From: Dasyornis broadbenti
Taxonomy: Eukaryota > Chordata > Aves > Passeriformes > Dasyornithidae
DNA length: 64,000 nt
Direction: 5' to 3'
Assembly: GCA_013397935.1 (NCBI GenBank)
Contig: VZRN01004661.1
Location: 697,642-761,641, forward strand
The notes beneath the pieces are model-generated. The model did no database searches. It was not told where the DNA came from and saw only the letters and a list, made by a program, of their open reading frames with translations. Both the position numbers and the translations under genes were made by a program. Positions 1 through 13,100 of this stretch are shown piece by piece. Each line of letters starts with the position of its first letter. The first letter of the stretch is position 1.

Positions 1-3000
1 GAAGCCATTGCAAAAGGCTACAATTTGTTAAGTTTTAACTAATTAGAGGCACTGAGCCTACTATTCTAATATAACATTTTTAGAAAGTCTTAATTTTAAA
101 CCTCTTCAACACAAATAGTAACTGGTAATTTGTTATGTAAAGGGTTTGAAGTGGAAAAGAGCAGTTACAACTTTGTTTACTACTTTTAGGATATCAGGAA
201 CAGAAAAAGAAACAGCTTCTTTATTTTGTATTATTTGAGGTGAATCCATTAGCTCAGTTAAAAAAAAAAATAAAGAAAAAAAATATCACAGGTCAGAAGA
301 ACAACATGACACACAAAAATCCATTGCCAAACTGGCTTTTGGTTGGATGCACAAGAGCAATGCTAAACAACTGTGGTATGGAGACAAAATATGCTTTCTT
401 TAAGACACTTTTACAAAAAGTTATTTAAGCCTTGTGAAAAGCCTTGCCTTGCACCCACCCCTCACACATTAATGAAAACAAAGAGGGCCCATTTACATTG
501 TAACCCCGAAGTGGGGTTATGCATGTGACCTTAAAGTATGGTGCTCTTGTGCTCAGTGGAAAGGTTCTTGACAATATAAACAAGAATTACTGCTGTTAGA
601 GAAAGGGAAGACAATTAAAAACAATCTAGGATGCATGCTGTACAGCTGTTCAAGTTTCAGCTACGTCTGACCCCTAAAGATGCTACGGGTTTCACTTCAG
701 AAACTTAAGCCATTTTAGCTTTATTAAAGTAATCCTTCAACAAAAACTGAATTCGTATGACAAACATGAGGTTTTATATGAGCAACACAACGAAAATTAT
801 GTATTGCTGGCAAAACATGCCATCGCTGCAGTTAAAAAGATGTTGTGGTCTGAACATCTCTTTCCAATACTTAAGCTCACCAACAGCTGAGCAAAAAGGA
901 AATCTCTGTAATGAATGCTAAGAGAACCTGTTGAGAAAAAAACCACTCTTCTTGAAACAAATGAGACTTTGACAGGTCAAATCACAATCAAATCTGTTTG
1001 ACAGACCTTTGCACCCGGGTGAAAAAAAAAAAACACCTGGGTGATTTCAGCAAAAAACTCTGCAGGCACAGTGGCACAAAATAGATCAAATTGCAGGACT
1101 AAACAGCCACAACTTTTTTTTAAGCCTAATCTTGGATACCATTGATTCCAAATGCAATAAAGACAGACTGCAATTATGGTCAGTAGTTTCTTTAAGCATG
1201 CCTACAAATTTTCTAATAACCAAGAAAATACTTAAATTTTAAAGAGAAAACGATGGAACAATCTTTTTTTCCATCAGTCACTAAAACTAATTGTCCTAAT
1301 ATTGTCCTTAAAAAATAGGTTTGAGAAGAGAAACTTCTGAGAAAATAACAAAGATCTTGGCTTAGTTTCATAAAACCACAATTTTCCTGCCTGTTTGATC
1401 TTTGTACAGTCAGCATAAGCCACTGAAACTCCTCCACAAATGAAAGGCATTCATGGGAAGCCATCAGAAAGCATTGCTTGTCCTCTGGGACCCAGGACAA
1501 TAAAAGAAAAGTTTGTGTCTGCCACGTGGGCCTACAATTCAGCTTAAATGAACAAACCATTGCAATATCCTTTGGCTTTGTGAAAACGATACTTCCTACT
1601 TTTTTGGAAGAAAGGAAGTCATATATAAACAGAACAAAGGGAAGAGGCAACACAAGTAGAGCCTCTCATAATAAATATTACAGTGAAAGTTTTGCTCATC
1701 AAACCAAGATTAAAAACATATTTTAATCTCCCAAGTTTTATGCCTTTGATGTATGTTCAAGAGGAAAGCTTTTATATTTTGTAAGATTTACAACATTTCT
1801 AGTGGGAATAGCTTCGTATTTCAGTTTTTTCACTCTTTCTGAAATTGAGAATGTATGGGGTTGATTCTATCCCTTAATGCTGTGTCATATCAAACACTTC
1901 TGTAGAGAACAGAAGTTAGGATGTCCTTTGGACATTTTTTCCCCACAAATAGGCTAGTGTTCTACTGAACAAAGCCCTGCAAAGTCATTATAATGGTGTA
2001 ATGGTAACCTATACAACTATCAAATACTTCTTAAAATGCCAGCTTTCCTAGACCACAGGAAAGTTCAAACATTTGCACTGAACTCCATAGCATAGAGAGC
2101 CACTAAACTGCATTTCCTTGTGGTGCTAAAATTAGGAGAAGGTTGTATGGCTTCAGTAGAAAGAGCAGTAATTTATTATCTGTAATTTCACCACTACATG
2201 CCCACAACAGCCCAATATAACATATGAAGCATTAATTTTCAGAATTACAACACACAAATCATAAACCTTATGCATCAGGGGCTCCCTTTATAACATCTTC
2301 TGTTGAGTTCTGCACGATTTTCTTGACCTCCCATTCAACCTTTCTGGGCAGCTTTTCTTGTTCTTTCTTGATATAGCACCCCTTACTATGACAAAAAGAT
2401 CTGCTCTTAAAATCACATTTTCTTGCTGTGACACAGTCAAATAGCTGCTCATTTCCACAACATTAGGTGAAGGCAAAACCAAATACACCAATGATCCCCC
2501 CAGATGGCATGAGGTAAAATAGCTGAAAGTGTCACTGTAAGTAACAATGTCAGATTGGGTAAGCACACTCTCCCTGGTCTTGCAACACTCTTGGCTTCTT
2601 ATTTTAGTTTTATCTACCAACCATTAGCTTAGGGGGACATCATCAGAATTTTCCAAGTACAATTTCACAAACACAGAGCCGGAAAAGCAAAGGTGAAGGT
2701 TGCCAGAACTGTCATTTTAAACAACTATTACAGTGAAGGTAACTGTACTGTATATTGGTAAGACTTAGTTTAACAATATTTAAGGAAGATCTGTTAACTT
2801 CAAAGAAATACGAAACTACTATGAAACAGTCCTAAGTGAAGAAAACACTGGGCAGTAGATAGGTATGTACTTTAGGAAGTGAGAAGGAGGAAACTGGTGA
2901 GGAGGTGACAAAATCTTTCTAGAGCTGTGGCAGCCCCCAGAGAGATGATAAAGACTCTCCTCCTCTGAATAGTTTCAAAAGGTACATGGACCACAAAGCT

Positions 3001-4519
3001 GTCTCTTTCCAGAAGCCAAATCCTTCCGACATCCTTCCAAGCACCTTCAATCAGCGCATTTGATTCCAAAGATGCATAAAAGGAGAGATGCAGAAAGTTG
3101 TCCAGAGATGGCAACTTACAGATAACGCAAAAGAGGAGGAGGCAGAGATTTCAAGGACAGCAAGAACCCGCCACAGAAAATTGTCTTTCTTAAGGAAAAT
3201 AAGTGAAATGCTGTAAAAGGAGAAAGGGATATCATACCAGAAAATTAACATAGATATTAACATAGGAACAGTCAAGAAGAGATCATTCCAAAACTATTAG
3301 AAAAACAACAATAAATTCATACTCAACCAGAAGTGCCAAAGCTGGAATTACACCAAAGAAGCTTCAAGGAGCCTGACAGGGAAGACAGGTGTCTTGTCAA
3401 TAAATGCTGTGCCAAAAGAAGGTTCAGGCACAACTTCTTAAGTCATTTGCCCAAAGCAAATAGCAAGCAAATGAAAGTGTGAGAAATAATAGGATTCTTG
3501 TCTCCTACTCTCCATTTCCCTTCATGTTGCCATATGGTATCCATATCTGTGAGGATAAGCAGTACTTTGTACCCTGGTGTTTCAGTTTTCACGGCACTTT
3601 ACAAGTCTCATTGCTCATTTCACCGCTTTCCACGAGCTACTCCTTAATGACACCCAGCCATTGCTTCCTTTGCTTTCCCGTAAAAACAACATACTCAGGA
3701 AATAATGAATGTATATTTGTCTCTTTTAAGTAACTGCAGCTCCGTTTTAACCATTTACTTGGCTATAAACTTTTTAAAGAGAGCTTTTTTCCCCCCTACA
3801 AAAAAAAAGTGCCTGTACACCTTAAGGGTCACAATATATTAATAAATATATATATATACACAAAAAACGTTCTATAGCCTCACTTCTGAGCTACAACCTA
3901 CATTAACTTCTCCACCTCAGCAAAGAAAAAGTAAAATCACAGTGCAACAACTGAGCACTCCATAGTTCATTTTGCCTATTCAGCCCAAACAGAAATATCC
4001 AGTGACTGGTATAGGTCACAAAAAAAAAGACTATCAAATTGCTACTAATGGCAAGTTTCTACAAAGCATACTTTGCTAGAGGGAGTTACTTAAGGAGTTG
4101 TGGAAACAAAGAATTGGCCCACAGAAGAGGAGTGTAAGCTTATTAACAGTAGCACCCAAACCCCAGCTGAAAGAAGCACCTGAAAAGGCAGAGCTGTTGT
4201 GTCTCCTCTGATGAGTACAAACAGTGGACTCAAACCACTGGTCAAGGCTGAGCAGTTTGGAGAAGGTAGAACCCAAGGACCCACTAGTAGGGAAGAGGAA
4301 TCTTCCAGAACTACAGAGGCCAGGACCACACCAAAACAAACCAGCAATGAATATGACTCAAAGGGTTACTTTTTGGAAGGGGAGTCTCTCTCATCTTATT
4401 CTTTCTCAGTGCTCAACCTGCTGTATAGTCTATAGGAGAAAATTATGTATTTTTCTGCATGACAGTAGCCTCTGAAGCAGGTATCAAAACTTATGTTTAA
4501 GAAACAGAATGGTAGACTC

Positions 4520-4575
4520 AACATTTTAACACACTTTAAGGGAGGCTAACATTTTAAGACACTTTAAGGAAGGCA
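4520..4575. repeat. 28-bp imperfect tandem duplication
   Basis: Two adjacent copies of a 28-bp unit beginning aacatttta and containing cactttaag, at 4520-4547 and 4548-4575, differing at a few positions. Intron 7. Confidence 0.9.
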
Positions 4576-6020
4576 AAGCTTCTGAAAACAAAACATTGTT
4601 CATAATAAATTAGGAGAAAGGAAATTCCTGGGAAATTGCAAATTTTTCACCTCGCCCCAAAGCCCAGATTTTCATAGAATTTTGAAGTCTATTCCATTCA
4701 CAGACCATTGCAACTCTCTGGAAACTATCCTAAAGGCTAACTTTTCCCTGTGGTTAGAAAAGTGTTTGCAATGTGTGTTACAACATGGTCTAGGAGTGAC
4801 ATTCTAAATTTTACACCTCTATATGATAAACTTGAATATGAAAAACATATACAGAAATCCAAGTTAGATTTTTTTCCTTGAAAATACAATAAAATTAATA
4901 CAGCAAAGGGAAAAGATTCATCACTGTTCATAGGAATTCATTCGCTCAGGGAATTTTTTCATCTGTCCTCTCCTTTACTTAGCTAGAGAGAAAATAGATT
5001 TTGCTGGCTATGTTTAATTTCCACAGCTGTCACTGTGATCTAAAACATTTATATTGGAGCAATCACATTTATCCTCAGGAAACCAGGAACTGGAGTACCA
5101 GTTCAAACACTGGATAGACTATCTGCTATCTTCTGACCCCAGTGGTGTCTTAGATTTAGAAACTGTACAGTGCAAATAAGCAGTAAATATATTTTTTGAT
5201 TAAATATATATTTGAAAAATGCAATTAAACAACAAACTTGCAATGAAACTGCAAAAGTTGACATGGCTTATATATGCTTATTGACTGGTTTAGTACAAAT
5301 CTTAGGCAAAAGTAGGTGTAAAATGAAAACAGGATATAAATAATTAATATTTCTGATGTTCATCTCTAAGCATATTTTAAGTAGCATACTTTGAATGTCT
5401 AGTAATGAATTTAATTGTATAAATTCTGATTATGGAAAAAGTCACCGAAAAAAGAGCATCACAGGCAACAGATTCATAGCCCTACTCATAAGTCATGTTA
5501 TTTACTTAAGCCTATTATGCAAATTTTCAAGCGGTTGTTTTTTAAAAAAAAGATTACAGCACTTCTGCAGATATTTATGGTTCAACCCAAGAAAATAAAT
5601 GGTTGTTTGTGATAAATGTAAGAAGGAATCAAAAATATTTCAACAGACTTTGAAACAGGACTAGCAAAATTCTAACGTACTATATATTTGTGCAGAACAT
5701 AATCTTCAATACGAAAACTGCTAAGTACGTTGTTCTAGCTATACCAGCTAAATCAGCAAACAACTTTCTCCATCTTTCATGAAGCAAATTTTATTTAGCA
5801 AGCTGGTTCTTATTATTCTCATTTAAAGCACTGATATTTATATGTTTAAATTACACATTTAGTTGTATGTTCTTTCAGTCTTGCTTGCTACCCACTAATT
5901 TATTTCCCTCCTCAATGCCATTTTTTTAGTATTAAAAATGGATTTACACAAAACCAATAATAATTTTAAGTAAAAACATATTCTAGTTTTAATCAGGCAG
6001 TTCATCACTTAGAATATTTG

Positions 6021-6021
<1 letters not shown>

Positions 6022-6068
<47 letters not shown>
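6022..6068. repeat. (TG)n microsatellite
   Basis: Uninterrupted TG dinucleotide repeat of 47 bases, about 23 units, in FTO intron 7. Likely length-polymorphic. Confidence 0.99.
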
Positions 6069-6071
<3 letters not shown>

Positions 6072-9000
6072 TTTATCTGCAGACTTTGAGGCTGAATGTT
6101 CTGCTACTGGAAGGCCATAATATAACAACTCCTTCAAGAAAGCTGATTCAGAAATGTGTCAGCAGACAAAAAATTATTTCTACATATGAAGTGAAATCGT
6201 ACATTCACACAAAAGACACATTTTTAACTAATTGCATCATTTTATATTAGTAGTTTACATGTTTAATATTCCCACAGCAACACCCTATAAAATGCTGCAG
6301 CCAACAAGTTTAAGAGATGAAAATTCAGATCGTCATATTAACACCTTCGGTTCTTTTAACCTTAGCATCCTTTGCACTTCCAAGACTCTTTATACTTCCA
6401 TCATATTTAATCCTATTTCTCTCACTTGGTTATTGTTATTCCCTCTTTTCTGCAATGTATTTCCTCCCAATTAGTTGCCCTGCTCACAAAACCACTTTGA
6501 CCTTTGATTCTGCCTCCTACCAAACTACTTCAAAAGCTTTCCGTACATTTTGTGGTGCCAGACTACTCCCAGTCTTTCTACAGAAGTAGGAAAAAAAAAA
6601 AAAACATTTCTAAGTGTAAATGAAACTATTAAAATGGAAGTGAAACATTAAAGGCACAAGGAGTGAAGCCAGTGTAGTGTTTAGTATTTGCACTAACCAC
6701 GGGCCAGCAGTTGAATGGCAGTCAGCACTTAAGCAATCTTACAAAGAGAAATCACGTGGGAAGCAGCAGCGTGGTGTTCAGCATTCCCACTGGAGCATGG
6801 ACAGGAAAAAAGTACCCCTAAAATTTTAGCATGTCTCCTTTTTATCCCACAACATAGGGACTAATTGCCATCAGTGTCTGAGCTGGATTCCTTGCATGCT
6901 GGAGCAGAACAAGTACTACGGTTTCACCCACCCGTCACAGCAAACATGAAAGATTATGACAAAAGCTAACCAGCACTAATCTTAGCACCTCACTGAGCTC
7001 AGAGCAAAACAGAGAGAAACTCAGCATACACAGACAGTGAAATGCAATCATCAAATGAGTGGCTGGACAGGAGCAACTTGCCTCTGTGCTTCCAGTTAAG
7101 CAACAATCATCATATCTGCTGCAGAGAAATATTAAAACACACACAGGTTTGGTACATAGATTAAGTATTTAAGAATTATTAGAATATGTTTCAGTTTTCT
7201 GGTAGATTGAAGGACTTCATCCAGCAGTTCAGGCATTAAGCCCCTCCTGGTAACTGAGTTAAAACAGAACTTTTATACAACAGTGAACTCATGTTCCAGC
7301 TCTGCAAAACAGACACTGTTAACATTGGTTCAGCCTAGTCTGATGCTGAGTTTTCTTGAAGCAGCAAGTCAGGAGCAGTTATGCCTCTACTGGAAAATGC
7401 AGAGGGAGCGTTTATCATATCCTGTTACAGCTTCCAAAGTTGACATCATTTGAGCTGAGAACAATCTAAAAGCTTGAAACACTGACCCAACCAGAGGAGC
7501 TGCTCTCCTTCTGTTTTTGGCTTCCTAACTTTAGTGTTTCCTTTGCTCTTTGACCACCTCCTTTGTTTGTATGCAAGTCCTAAACATTGCAGAGGGCTAT
7601 GCTGCATCAACATAATTCTCCTGTAACTGGTTTGTCTCTGTTTCAGGTACTACCAGAGAGGTTTTGGAGTTGAAAAACACCATTGAGGGAACTATTGCAG
7701 GTCTCTCATCATGCCCACACTTTTCCAGATTTGGAGTAGGTGGAATGACCACAGCATAAAGAATATCCAGGCGGAATATTTACCTCAGATTTGCAGTCAA
7801 ATAACGTGTTATGGTCATTTTTACAGAAAGTAGCAGAACCAGTGTCACAGCACACTTTGGTTAACACTCGTAATCACTGTAGGCCACTGCAAAGGCTTTG
7901 CACTTGGACACAGCAACTCGGAAATAACACATAATTGAATTCTCCTGGAGCGGTGGGAATGGCTACACAACCCCAGAAATGTGTGAAAAACAAAACAGCA
8001 AAAATCCTTCGGTGCTTCCCTCTCAATCAGCTCCAGCACTTTAAGGAACAAACACAGCTGAGAAAAACACAAAAAACCCTATGGTATTTCAAGAAAGGAT
8101 TGAAATATTAGGGCAAGGGTAACTTCTGCACAGCCACAGCCTTTGAAACTACAGAAGGCTTTTAACATAGCTCCTCAGTTCTGAAACCACAGTGACTGGG
8201 ATACAGCTGGCAGCTGGACAAGAATCTCTGCAATATCTCCACATCACCTGAAATGACAACCATATATATTTATACTTTATAAAGTATGTGTTTATATGTA
8301 TACATACATATATATATTCACACACATTTATCATCTTTAATAAATATTTCTAAAAAGGCTTAGAATGAGACACAGGTAGGTATCTACTTTTCACAGGCTT
8401 AAGTAGGGAATACCTTCTTCCATGTGCTTTAGACTATGCCTCTTTTGGTTACGAGATTTTCATTATTTTTAAATGGAGAATTTCTGGAGGAGCTGTTCAG
8501 TACAAAGAGAACTTACATTTTAATGCCTACAGCTTCAACAGACTTGGGCCCCTAAGGAAGAAGCATGCTCCTCTCTTCTCCCCACCCCAAATTGTCTCCA
8601 AATAATTTTCAGATAAAACAGAGAATGAAAAAACCTTTAGAAAATAACTCAAAGGAAAAAACACTGAAAAAAACCCCCAAAACCCAAATAAAAGAATGTA
8701 CCTTTGACCTCTGGTAATTCAAATAGAGTGTTAATCACCAAAGGATTAACACCCTCTGTATTATAAATAACATAACCAGTCATCAGGAAATTATAACACC
8801 CCATATAATCAAGAAACACTGAAGTCTGTAATAGAACTATGCCCAAGCAGTGGGATGAGAAGTAGTAAGATGAGAAACTTTACACATTGTATCAGTTCAG
8901 TGAGATTGTGCAGCTTCAAGCATCATGGAGAGCAGCTCAGTACTTAAATAGGCAACGCTCTTTCCCTCTATGTGTGCATATGGCTGTATATACATATACA

Positions 9001-9379
9001 TGTGTATACATTCATGTGCCATACAAACACACCAAATACTAATTCACACATCTTAACCATTAGAAGATTTTTAACATTTTTTAAAACTTTTACATATATA
9101 ATCTCGCCGGGGTTTTTTCAGAATAATTTTATGTTTGTGGAATCAAAAGCAAGTACTTTCCAACATACTTTAAATAGCTTTCTGCATGCAACATAATTAC
9201 CTTTGGCTTAAACAAAGATTATTTATTCCTTATTTGATTCTGTACTAGAAGCCAGTAGCATATTACATGTAGTATTACTACTGCACAGAAGTATGAATTA
9301 AGTGAATTCTACCAAAACACTGTATTTTTAAAGGGCTAGGGGAAAAAAAATCAAAGAAATCACTACCCACAGTAATTGG

Positions 9380-9838
9380 CTTTGAAGGAGACCCACAGCT
9401 ACACCCTTATCTTCTGCTATCTTCCCCATAACCACTTCCCACTTGCAAGGCCTCTCCATCCATTTTTCTCTCAAACCACACCACTCCTTTATGCCTGAGA
9501 ACCTCTGCCATCCCTTCCTAATCTTTCTCAATCTCCAAAGCTCTTCCTGCTTGTTTTCTATTCCCACTGTACCCGAAGGTCCATTCCACCTACACACCCA
9601 GTTTCAAGTTTTCCAAGCACTTCCGCACTCACTCCAAAGCTCCTGTCCCAGGAGCTCTCACTTACCTTGCCTTTAGTGCTGTCCTTCTGCCACCAGAAGG
9701 GCTCCTAACCCTCTTCCCATGTTTTTACTACCACTGGCACCTGCTGCCACTCTCCCCTTGGCCAGCTGCAACTACTGCCCTGATTGCTTTATTACCCCTA
9801 ACCCTGACTCTTTCAAACCCCTCTAGAGGTAAGTAAAT
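9380..9838. other. Pyrimidine-rich, G-poor block
   Basis: Roughly 450 bp in which the plus strand is strongly C/T-rich and poor in G, so the FTO transcript is purine-rich here. It has no tandem period that I can see and no recognised repeat family. It may be a degraded insertion or simple compositional drift. Confidence 0.6.
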
Positions 9839-12779
9839 AAGTGGCATTAATGAACCAAGTGCAGCCAATGAGATGGTAAACAGAACTCACACAGTACTTA
9901 CTCTTTCCAGTTGTGCCTGTGCCTCGCTAATCGACCTCCTGCTCTATCCAGACAGGAGGGTTCCACTAGGACCAGGATCCCAGCATTTCCCCAAGAGGAA
10001 AATCAGACCTTTTCCTTAATATGGAGTGCCTCACGAAGAAAATAAAGAGCAATCCAAGTCAAGAGAGAATAACTGAGTTCAAATTACTTTAATAGTATTT
10101 TCTGCTGAAACTCAAAGATCAATGGAGAAAAGATCCACATTCTCACAATCATACTGCATTAGTATACTTCTTCCAAAGAACAATACAAGCATGTAGGGTC
10201 ATGGAATCTGGTGACACATCTAAAAGTAGGCGAGCCGAGGTTGGGCTGAACATGGGCAGCTCTCCCCATGTATAAAAATCTTAAAATTAAATGGGGATAA
10301 AAAAAAGAGTAGACTTTCTCAGTTTGAGAAGCCTTTACAATCTAAACTGCATTAGAATTTCTCCTTTAAATCTTCAGTAAAAAGGACACACTCCTTTAGT
10401 TCACTTCTTCCCATTGCAGAATACCTAGCAAACCTTATCTTTTTTAAAACCGCTATAAAATCCCACAGAATTTCTCCAACCCTGCGTTATTCCACATCTA
10501 TGAAACACAGTTTCTAAATGAAATACACTTTAAAGCTGTACCATGAGAAAAAGCACAGCTTAATTAAGTTAAGTAAGCTGATTAAGCCATGCTCTTTCAC
10601 CTACTACAGGAAGTATTTAGCCCTGGAGCCATCCTAAAGGCACCTCGCGCAGCGTATGACATGTTTTCCAGAGATACTGTATATATTTAGTCACTGTGGA
10701 AGGGGAAAAAGTAAACACCCTATATGTCAATGTGCCAACAAAAGAAGAGAAGAAGTATCAGCTGATAAAGTAGCTGTTTACATCTCATTCTTGTCTGTAA
10801 GGTAGGTATTACGTTACAAGGGAATAGACAAAGTTAAGAGAACAGTACCCCACCACCTCAGATCTGATTGTTATAAAATAATTTAAGTAGGAACACACTC
10901 TCCAAAAATCCTGATCACTGATACTATTACTGGGACCTTTCTAAATTTACAAACAACTCAGACAAATAAATTGAAAACTCAATAGAGTACAGTAGCTTAA
11001 TTTTAAAATAATTAAGAATAGTCTTTCTCCTTTGTTGTATTTAAATGAGTTTATATTATTAAAAGAATTCTTTAAAATTTTCAATCCTTTTAAAATCTAT
11101 ACAAGCAATTTCTAAAATAAAGACATAGCTAAATAGCAGTATTCTTATCTCAGCTTTTACTGGTACAAGGCTGCTGCTGTGTGTCTCATAAAGATTTCTG
11201 GCAGAGTGAGAAAACCTGGTCAGTATCAGAGTCTTTCCTGGGACCTGTCTGAAGTGTCGACAAGCAGCTAAGCTGAATATTAATATACTCTCCATCATCA
11301 AAAGCTGTTGCATACCCAAAGGATGAAAAATATTTTAATCAGCTTTCAGCTTGTCTAGTAGAAGTCAGTTTATTCCTTTGGGATTATACATCTATGTGCT
11401 CAATTTTTGTCTTCGCGCTCTCTCTCCATACATATTACTTTTGAAACTAGCAGCAAAGATCCTAAATCTGCTGTGTTGCTGGGAAAAGCCAGCTAATGCT
11501 GTGATTCAATTACAGTATTTTACATATAAGAAGAAAATGTAGAAGATTAAAAGCAAAGAAAAAACTTGAGAAAACAGCCCTGCTATCAAATTTTTTAACA
11601 GTAGGATTTCTCAAAGAAACCAGTGGGACTTTTTTTTTTTTTGTTCAACATTTCTGCAAATTTTACTGGCTCATCTGTTGTCTTATGAATCTTTTCTTCT
11701 CCCCAGTAGATTCCTAATCATTGCAAATTTGCAATTCCTTTAGCATAACAACTACCAGTGGAACAACTGACCCATGAATGTATAAATGTTTTATAAATGT
11801 GTATCAAGTATGTCCTACATGAAAACCAACAAAAGATCAGTAATGGAAAAATGTTTTGAAGAGCCTTGACTGTACAAGTGTACCTGCATGGCAACCTCTC
11901 TTTTCTCTGCTGTCTTTCCTCTGAGAGACAACGCCAATCCCTGTAAAGTTGTATTAATGAAGATAATACCCACAGGAGAAGACTTTCAGTGAGAAATATT
12001 AACAATCTTAATTCTGTATACTTTTAATCCTTTCAAAAGCATCATAACATTTCGGACTAGGACCTAGCCAGGACGTGTATTGGTCTTTGCTTTGAGCATC
12101 CACATAAATGCAATACAGAACTAATTTCATCTTGCCTCATCCCTGCTTCCTGGGGAATAGAGGTATTAGCACTGGACATGCAACACCATGGTGCTCTTTC
12201 CTCTTGCCCATAAGAGAAGATATGAAGAAGTGTAAGCCTGTGCTGATTTTCAGATTTTCTGTCACCTCACAGAAGTCTAGAAAGTACAACCTCTGCATGG
12301 TACTACATAGCATCAGCATAAACTGGTTTGTACAGACTAATCTTAAAATAATTTCTATCATCTATCAGTAGCACAACCAATTGCTGGTTTTGAGCAAGGG
12401 AGTGAATTCTATGGTCCTACTACTGCAAGTGATTTCAGCACTGAGATTCCTATTTCATGAAATGGAAGCATGACATTGGACAGAAGGAGACCAAAAGGAC
12501 CACAATGAGTTAACTTACTCTGCCATGTGTCTGAATTACAAAAAATGTCTTATAATTCAGTTATCCAAGCTGAGTCCCACCACAATATCACAAAACAACT
12601 GACCTTCTAGCTAGCTGGTGAAGCTCTAATCCATTAGCATGTAGGACACAGCTTGAAGATCGAGCTAAAATGTAATTATTAGCAGTGTATATATGCATAC
12701 ATATATACACAGACACATAAAAATAATCACTTCAGTTTATTACACAATGATATTGATCCCTAGGCAGCTAGACAACATG

Positions 12780-13100
12780 AACTGATGCACTGTTCCCAGC
12801 TATTAACAGTGCACTTTGTGGATCACTGCATGCTAAGCACGGAGCTGGATTCATCTTGAGCACAGCTCCACTGATGCCATTCCTGGCCCCCAGCAACAAT
12901 CCAGCCTGTTCTCACCATCCCTTTAATCGTTCTACTGTATTACAGAAATTCAAAATGAGTCCTATGAAAATTAATTTGATTGTGATAAACAATCACTTTA
13001 TTCTACTGGAATAATTTAAAAGATTCACTACACTTAAAGTTTATATTAGTGCCTCTGTTGTGAGAGTCCAGATTGATTAGTAGTCCGAGGAAAACTGCCA
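12780..13100. promoter_or_regulatory. Candidate regulatory block with a short inverted repeat, intron 7
   Basis: Around 320 bp of non-repetitive sequence. It includes a perfect 7-bp inverted repeat, tgattgt (12977-12983) and acaatca (12989-12995), separated by five bases. The arms resemble PBX (TGATTG) or SOX (ACAAT) half-sites. Weak, composition-based call. Confidence 0.22.

Noticed and set aside
1213..1653. 146-codon open frame on the minus strand in intron 7, the longest outside exon 3.
   Set aside because: No recognisable family or motif. A frame of this length is expected about once by chance in 64 kb of AT-rich DNA on six frames.
2288..2620. 110-codon open frame, minus strand.
   Set aside because: No recognisable domain, no splice context matching FTO and no conserved-looking segment.
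4672..4725. Possible CR1 end in reverse (catagaat word).
   Set aside because: The following sequence does not show the ggttgggttggaagggacc type block, so a single word is not enough.
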